Below are positions 59,467 to 64,000 of a stretch of 64,000 bases of DNA, piece by piece; positions within the stretch are counted from its first letter, which is position 1; each line of letters opens with the position of its first letter. This stretch comes from Ruminococcus sp. (GTDB lineage Bacteria; Bacillota; Clostridia; Oscillospirales; Acutalibacteraceae): the NCBI GenBank assembly GCA_017416065.1, contig JAFQDM010000022.1:49460-113459 (forward strand), in the 5' to 3' direction. The notes under the pieces are model-generated. The model saw only the letters and a program-made list of their open reading frames with translations. It searched no databases and was not told the DNA's origin. Made by a program: the position numbers and the translations under genes.

Positions 59467-60429
59467 ATGAAAAAGATTCTTTCTTTTGTACTCGTACTTG
59501 TACTTATGCTCTCCTGCCTGGCAGTGACCGGAGTTTCTGCAGCAGAGGACACAACCATCTATTTCCAGGTTCCCGAGGATTGGAACAACTACAAAAACGT
59601 ATTCTGCTACATCTGGGAATACGACGGCGATACACTCATGGGCTGGCAAGTTAAAGCTGGCAAGTGCGAGGACCTGGGAGACAAGCTTTATTCCTACGAC
59701 GTATCCAAGGTTGGCGGCCTTGAAGAAGGCAAGACCTACTGTGTTATCTTCAGTGTCAACACAGGTATTCAGACATATGATATGTTCCTTTCCACAGATT
59801 GCTACGGTGACACAGCATACTGCGACGGAACAAAGTTTGAGAACCCTGCAGACAGCAACAAAACTGCAATCGCAGCATATTGGAAGAATCAGGACAAGAC
59901 CCTTTACGGTCCTGCTATGGGAGTTACATCCATCGGCAACGTTGTAGGCTCATGCCTTGCTCCCGACGAAACAGCTGAGGGCCTCTTCACAAAATTTATA
60001 ACAGGCCCCAACCTTCTGAGTGCACAGGCAAGCTCAGGCAAAGATGATCAGGCTATCATTGACGACCTTGCAAGGGATCTGGGACTTTCTGCAGATACGG
60101 TAGAAGCACTTATTGCACAAGCAGGCGTTGAGCTCAATTGGGACAAGGCAAACTCAGCACCTGCTTCTCCCGACGAAGCAACAAAGGACGAAGACACAGC
60201 TGTAAACCTCTATCTCGGAGATGCAGACCTTTCAGGCGGCACCATCACCGTCAAGGATGCAACCATCATCCAGAAGCACATTGCAGGCTTTGAGGTTGCA
60301 ATCGAGCTTATCTGCGCAGACGTTGATCAGAACGATGCAGTTAACGTCAAGGACGCAACAACGATTCAGAAATTCATTGCAGGACTTCCCGTTGATGCCG
60401 CAATCGGCTTGCTGCTGGGAACTTTATAA
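59467..60429 (+). CDS. Secreted dockerin protein, copy 1
   Basis: 320 residues. Signal peptide MKKILSFVLVLVLMLSCLAV to SAAED. Residues about 29-180 are a CBM26-like beta domain (IYFQVPEDWNNYKNVFCYIW, MGWQVKAGKCEDLG, YCVIFSVNTGIQTYDM). Helical linker 180-245. C-terminal type I dockerin (about 250-320) with loops DADLSGGTITVKD (one residue longer than the usual 12) and DVDQNDAVNVKD. GGAGG gives the start. The dockerin implies binding to a cohesin scaffold or cell-surface anchor. Followed 58 bases later by a paralogue. Confidence 0.88.
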   Translation: MKKILSFVLVLVLMLSCLAVTGVSAAEDTTIYFQVPEDWNNYKNVFCYIWEYDGDTLMGWQVKAGKCEDLGDKLYSYDVSKVGGLEEGKTYCVIFSVNTGIQTYDMFLSTDCYGDTAYCDGTKFENPADSNKTAIAAYWKNQDKTLYGPAMGVTSIGNVVGSCLAPDETAEGLFTKFITGPNLLSAQASSGKDDQAIIDDLARDLGLSADTVEALIAQAGVELNWDKANSAPASPDEATKDEDTAVNLYLGDADLSGGTITVKDATIIQKHIAGFEVAIELICADVDQNDAVNVKDATTIQKFIAGLPVDAAIGLLLGTL

Positions 60430-60487
60430 TAGCTATCTGTATTCTGCAGAATAAAAATCAGCCTCTATGCAAAAGGAGAAAATTGTT

Positions 60488-62011
60488 ATGAAAAAGATTC
60501 TTTCTTTTGTACTCGTACTTGTACTTATGCTCTCCTGCCTGGCCGTAACCGGAATTTCTGCCGCAGAGGATTTTATCCCTTCCAATGACCCTATTATCTA
60601 CTTTGAGGTTCCCGACAACTGGGCAGACTACTCAAAAATCTACTGTCACATCTGGGAGTACAACGGAGAGCCCCTTGCAGGTTGGCAAACAAAGAAAACC
60701 GTGTGCACCGAAACAGAAACAAAAGGCACATATTCCTTTGACATTTCAAAGGTAGGAATCCTGCAGGATGACACTATGTATGCCGTGATCTTCAGTTCAG
60801 ACAAAGGCTCACAGACCTACGACTGCCTTATGGACAAAAACTGCTTTGGTGATACCCTCTACTGCGACGGACTCCTCATGGAAAACCCCTCTGACAGCTC
60901 AAAGAACTGTCAGGCTGCATTCTGGAAGCATCAGGACAGACTCCACTATGGTCCCATCCTTCAGATAACTTCCATTGGCAATGTTACCGGCACGGCACTT
61001 CCTCCCGGCACAACAGTCGAGGATGTGGTAATCAACTTCGTAACCGGTGGCAATCTTGAAAACGCATTAGAGTATGCCTTTATGACAGAGGAAGAGATTT
61101 TTGCAGGAATCGCAGACGCACTCAGACTTTCCCATACAGAGCTTGTTGCAATCCTTGATTCTATCGGTTACATAATAGGAGGTACAGCTACCCCTGACGA
61201 ATCAACAAAGGACGAAGACACAGCTGTAAACCTCTATCTCGGAGATGCAGACCTTTCAGGCGGCACCATCACCGCCAAGGATGCAACCATCATACAGAAG
61301 CATATTGCAGGCTTTGAGGTTGCCATCGAGCTTATCTGCGCAGACGTTGATCAGAACGACACAGTTAACGTCAAGGACGCAACAACGATTCAGAAATTCA
61401 TCGCAGGACTGCCCGTAGATGCACCGATCGGTCTGCTCCTCGGGGAGCTTCCTGACAAAGAATCAGGTCTTGACTCAAGAATATTTGGCACTTGGGAAGG
61501 TACCGTTGATGCCGCACACATCATCAATACGCTTCTCCCAATGTTCTCAGAAGATCCCCTTGTTTTAGAGCATATAAACATCGAGTCATGTCCCGTTAAG
61601 CAGATCTACACCTTTAAAGATGATGGAACTTACTCCATTACTGTAAATGAGGCAGCACTTGCAGAAACAATTGCCACAGTCAAGGTTGAACTCAAAGGGG
61701 ATATAGAGCACTTCCTCATAGCCTATGCAAATGAAAATGCCATTTCTATGACCCCTGAACAGATGATCCAAGCATACGGCTTCGAGAGTATTGAGGCTTT
61801 TATAGAGGAAACGATCCCTGCTGACATGATATCAGAGAATACCGCACCTCAAGAAGGAACCTACAATACCGTAGGCAATATGTTGATCACACAAGAATTT
61901 TTAAACACACACGAAACATACACCATAGAAGGAGATACTCTTACAATTGACATTGGCGCAGAAAACCTCTTCCCCGAAATGTACCCCATAATTCTCACAA
62001 AGGTCAAGTAA
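60488..62011 (+). CDS. Secreted dockerin protein, copy 2, with C-terminal extra domain
   Basis: 507 residues from the ATG at 60488 after AAAGGAG. The signal peptide is nearly identical to copy 1, also at the DNA level. A divergent CBM26-like domain (30-180: IYFEVPDNWADYSKIYCHIW) is followed by a dockerin nearly identical to copy 1 (about 248-322). Unlike copy 1 a further 175 residues follow (SRIFGTWEGTVDAA, YTFKDDGTYSITVNEAAL, GTYNTVGNMLITQE, YTIEGDTLTIDI), resembling a lipocalin-like beta barrel, so the dockerin is internal. Confidence 0.85.
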   Translation: MKKILSFVLVLVLMLSCLAVTGISAAEDFIPSNDPIIYFEVPDNWADYSKIYCHIWEYNGEPLAGWQTKKTVCTETETKGTYSFDISKVGILQDDTMYAVIFSSDKGSQTYDCLMDKNCFGDTLYCDGLLMENPSDSSKNCQAAFWKHQDRLHYGPILQITSIGNVTGTALPPGTTVEDVVINFVTGGNLENALEYAFMTEEEIFAGIADALRLSHTELVAILDSIGYIIGGTATPDESTKDEDTAVNLYLGDADLSGGTITAKDATIIQKHIAGFEVAIELICADVDQNDTVNVKDATTIQKFIAGLPVDAPIGLLLGELPDKESGLDSRIFGTWEGTVDAAHIINTLLPMFSEDPLVLEHINIESCPVKQIYTFKDDGTYSITVNEAALAETIATVKVELKGDIEHFLIAYANENAISMTPEQMIQAYGFESIEAFIEETIPADMISENTAPQEGTYNTVGNMLITQEFLNTHETYTIEGDTLTIDIGAENLFPEMYPIILTKVK

Positions 62012-62030
62012 TTAATAACCATAAAAAGCT

Positions 62031-62069
62031 AAACTCCGCAGAGAATCAAATCTCTGCGGAGTTTTTATT
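62031..62069. terminator. Bidirectional terminator
   Basis: AAACTCCGCAGAG / CTCTGCGGAGTTT stem with TTATTATC after it; the acyltransferase stop lies at its right edge. Confidence 0.85.
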
Positions 62070-63171
62070 ATCTTTTTGATAAAATTTTACTATGAAGCGA
62101 GTCGTATACCTTTAGTAGCGGATTTTCAACAACGTATACCCTTATTAAATCAATTATACTACATACAATAAACACACCTACACAGCAGGCAAGCATATAT
62201 ACAACACTTAAAGAGGAATCTGCGTAATGCTTAACCTTAAGCAGATCCTGCCACAGCCACTGTCTCATAGCATCACTGTTTGAATGAATAAGTAATACTC
62301 CAAAAGTTGTTGCAGAAACGGTGTTTATAAACTTGTTATATCTAAGGTTAATACTTTTAAAGAAGCAGAAAGCCGTCACAGAAAAAGCAACTGCCAATGG
62401 CTTGGGACAATCTGACACAAAGGTATACACCTTTGTGTAGCCTGCAGCTCCCTTAGACACTCCATACATTCCTCCTGCAATACTCAGCAGACAAAGCACA
62501 AACAACAATGCAGCGGCAATTCCGCATGCCTTCTTATTTTCAAGAAACGCAACAGGGTATCTGCGAATATAAGATGCAATAAAATACAATACAACAAACC
62601 ACGTCAGGTAGTTATATCTGACAGTCATCCACGGTAAAGAAACAAACAGCGAATATGCCACCAACAGAAGCACGTTCAACCGAAAATGAATTCTTTTGTC
62701 CATATTATCAACGAGAATATTAAGGAACGGAATCGTCAGATAAAATACGAGAAAACAATCTGTAAATCCATCACTCAAAGAAGTAATAGGAAGAAATGTT
62801 CTCAGAATAGCTCCCCCGGATATTTTCTCGTATCCGCAGGCAAGAAACACCATATAAATTATAATTTTATAAAGCATCACTTCAAGTAAAAGCTTAAAAT
62901 ACTTTCTGAAAGTAATTTTTGATGTACACATAAAGTATCCGGTTATCAATACAAAACAGTTTATCCCTATCTTTCCAAAACCTGCAAGTAAGATCATAAC
63001 ATAGTCACCTACTGAAAAAACAGATTTTGCAAGAATAGTCTCAAAAAGCCCGGAATTAATTACATAATGATGCATTACAACAAAAAACATCACTATAATT
63101 CTGAAAAGTTCCAAATTAGAGCTTCTAATCTTTTTATTTAATGTATTAACCTGAACGATCGAGTCTGCCAT
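62068..63171 (-). CDS. Acyltransferase 3 family membrane protein (OafA/WecH-like)
   Basis: 367 residues, about ten membrane spans. Family start LELFRIIVMFFVVMHHYV with the conserved R...HH, then GKIGINCFVLITGYFM and, late, TTFGVLLIHSNS. Acyltransferase 3 proteins O-acetylate surface glycans or peptidoglycan using acetyl-CoA on the cytoplasmic side. AGGAGG precedes the start. It is a lone gene, next to a GNAT gene on the same strand (42 bases apart). Confidence 0.9.
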   Translation of the reverse strand: MADSIVQVNTLNKKIRSSNLELFRIIVMFFVVMHHYVINSGLFETILAKSVFSVGDYVMILLAGFGKIGINCFVLITGYFMCTSKITFRKYFKLLLEVMLYKIIIYMVFLACGYEKISGGAILRTFLPITSLSDGFTDCFLVFYLTIPFLNILVDNMDKRIHFRLNVLLLVAYSLFVSLPWMTVRYNYLTWFVVLYFIASYIRRYPVAFLENKKACGIAAALLFVLCLLSIAGGMYGVSKGAAGYTKVYTFVSDCPKPLAVAFSVTAFCFFKSINLRYNKFINTVSATTFGVLLIHSNSDAMRQWLWQDLLKVKHYADSSLSVVYMLACCVGVFIVCSIIDLIRVYVVENPLLKVYDSLHSKILSKR

Positions 63172-63213
63172 TAGAAACCACCTCCTGCAATAACTTGATT
63201 ACATATTAGCACA

Positions 63214-63729
63214 TCATACTAAGGTAGCACAAGACTTTATTTTATACTCCATTTCAAGGCAATTCCATTCTTCTCCGTTTATGAAGAATTTGTCCTCACC
63301 ATATTGTCTGAATCCTACAGACTCATAACAGCGCTGAGCCTTGGGGTTATTTTCAAATACACCTAAAGTAATGCGTTCACACTTAAATTTATCCAAAGCG
63401 TATTTAAGTGCAGCCTCAAGCATCTTTTTTCCATATCCCTTACCGCGCAATGAGTTGTCAACAATTATAAAACCAATTCTGACGGTATTAACTGACCCAT
63501 CACTCAACGGACGAAGGATAAAATGACCGACAGCTTTCCCGTCATGGCAAAAAATCAACGGAATTGCTCCGTTGGGTCTGATGCTGTCATAAAAATCATT
63601 AACATCCTCAGGCATTGCAGGATAATTCTCATACTTATCCGCACTCCACTGCCTGAAGGTTTTTTCATCTGTTATCCAGCTCAGGATAATCTCTGCATCC
63701 TGTGGACTATATTCTCTAATACTAAGCAC
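63214..63729 (-). CDS. GNAT-family N-acetyltransferase
   Basis: 171 residues. Start is a GTG at 63729 with AGGTGA 4 bases upstream. GNAT motif A is seen as IGFIIVDNSLRGKGYGKKMLEAAL (acetyl-CoA loop RGKGYG), with motif B in ERITLGVFENNPKAQRCYESVGF. Substrate could be an amino group of an amino acid, peptide or antibiotic; not determinable. It lies upstream of the acyltransferase 3 gene and may be co-transcribed. Confidence 0.88.
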   Translation of the reverse strand: MLSIREYSPQDAEIILSWITDEKTFRQWSADKYENYPAMPEDVNDFYDSIRPNGAIPLIFCHDGKAVGHFILRPLSDGSVNTVRIGFIIVDNSLRGKGYGKKMLEAALKYALDKFKCERITLGVFENNPKAQRCYESVGFRQYGEDKFFINGEEWNCLEMEYKIKSCATLV

Positions 63730-63761
63730 ACTCTCACCTCAGAAATTGCAACTCTATACAA

Positions 63762-63796
63762 TAAAACAAAAGACCCAGAGTGGTTACTCTGAGTCT
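63762..63796 (-). terminator. rRNA operon terminator
   Basis: Minus strand AGACTCAGAGT / ACTCTGGGTCT stem (one G-T pair) followed by TTTGTTTTATT, about 100 bases past the 23S 3' end. Confidence 0.8.
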
Positions 63797-63898
63797 ATGT
63801 AAAAGGGTTATGCACCCTGAAAACTGAATAAAGAATGAAGAGATAAGGAGAAAATTTAGTAAAGACCAAAGACTGACAAATCCTGAGATTGTCGTTTG

Positions 63899-64000
63899 TG
63901 GTCAAGCCCTCGACCTATTAGTATTGCCAAGCTGAACATATCACTATGCTTACACACGCAACCTATCAACCTCGTAGTCTACAAGGGGTCTTACTCGTTA
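63899..64000 (-). rRNA. 23S ribosomal RNA, 3' end (partial)
   Basis: The reverse complement ends in TACTAATAGGTCGAGGGCTTGAC, preceded by GTGTAAGCATAG and AGTAAGACCCCTTG, as in 23S rRNA 3' ends of Firmicutes (helix near the end with TACTAATxGxxCGAGGGCTTGACC split here for brevity). The gene continues beyond position 64000. The exact 3' end is uncertain by a few bases. No 5S gene lies between it and the terminator at 63762. Confidence 0.93.

Noticed and set aside
63797-63898. 5S rRNA between 23S and terminator
   Set aside because: The roughly 100 bases are AT-rich and lack the conserved 5S features; they are too short for a full gene.

Overview
The window looks like a chromosomal segment of a Gram-positive gut Clostridia member, most likely a Ruminococcaceae/Oscillospirales relative of Ruminococcus. 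The reasons are type I dockerins, many tandem starch-binding-like modules (CBM26 type), CotH and GH20 secreted proteins with Thr/Pro/Glu linkers, Firmicutes-style AGGAGG ribosome sites, TTGACA-N17-TATAAT promoters and frequent GTG/TTG starts. This is inference; no marker gene was compared with a database.

Layout. 1-2400: 5' end of pnp, rpsO, two XRE regulators and tRNA-Thr(CGT). 2425-4862: three zinc-ribbon proteins. 5081-7057: a TetR regulator with its operator, and a GH13 amylase-family gene carrying a second copy of that operator. 7128-11225: an ABC uptake system with permease and ATPase fused in one polypeptide, a divergent Crp/Fnr regulator and a metallophosphoesterase. 11277-20071: trpS, an aminotransferase, two DHHW proteins, an MBOAT O-acyltransferase, a PPase-like/Nudix fusion and an AGCS amino-acid symporter. 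20207-31753: one 11.5 kb gene for a secreted 3848-residue GH20 protein. 31857-32486: five 47-bp tandem repeats joined to a DUF559 endonuclease ORF, which looks like a mobile cassette.

33509-37846 is the most interesting part: a compact RiPP-like cluster with a PqqD-like carrier, a Cys-containing 86-residue candidate precursor, an HPr-kinase-like protein and a radical SAM/SPASM enzyme, facing a convergent ABC exporter. I do not recognise it as a named RiPP class. After a dockerin-bearing CotH protein (38140-41193) comes a six-gene operon (41404-47577): NTP_transf_5 protein, Ig-like membrane protein, two Wzz/BY-kinase paralogues with complementary defects (one has an 18-Tyr tail but no Walker A' Asp; the other has intact Walker motifs but no tail), a Ser-His S26 peptidase and a CpsB-type phosphatase. 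No glycosyltransferase is present.

47721-55985: a TetR-regulated two-gene ABC exporter, M23 peptidase, endonuclease III, HAD hydrolase, DegV, two small membrane proteins and an RlmB-type methyltransferase. 56031-58619 encodes an apparent pseudo-P-type ATPase that has lost the DKTGT phosphorylation motif. Then come rpe, two tandem dockerin proteins sharing nearly identical ends but different middles, acyltransferase 3, a GNAT acetyltransferase, and the 3' end of a 23S rRNA on the minus strand with a terminator but no adjacent 5S gene.

Functionally the window mixes housekeeping genes with a secreted glycan-degrading and cell-surface programme (amylase, GH20, dockerin proteins, O-acylation, BY-kinase signalling) and one peptide-modification cluster.
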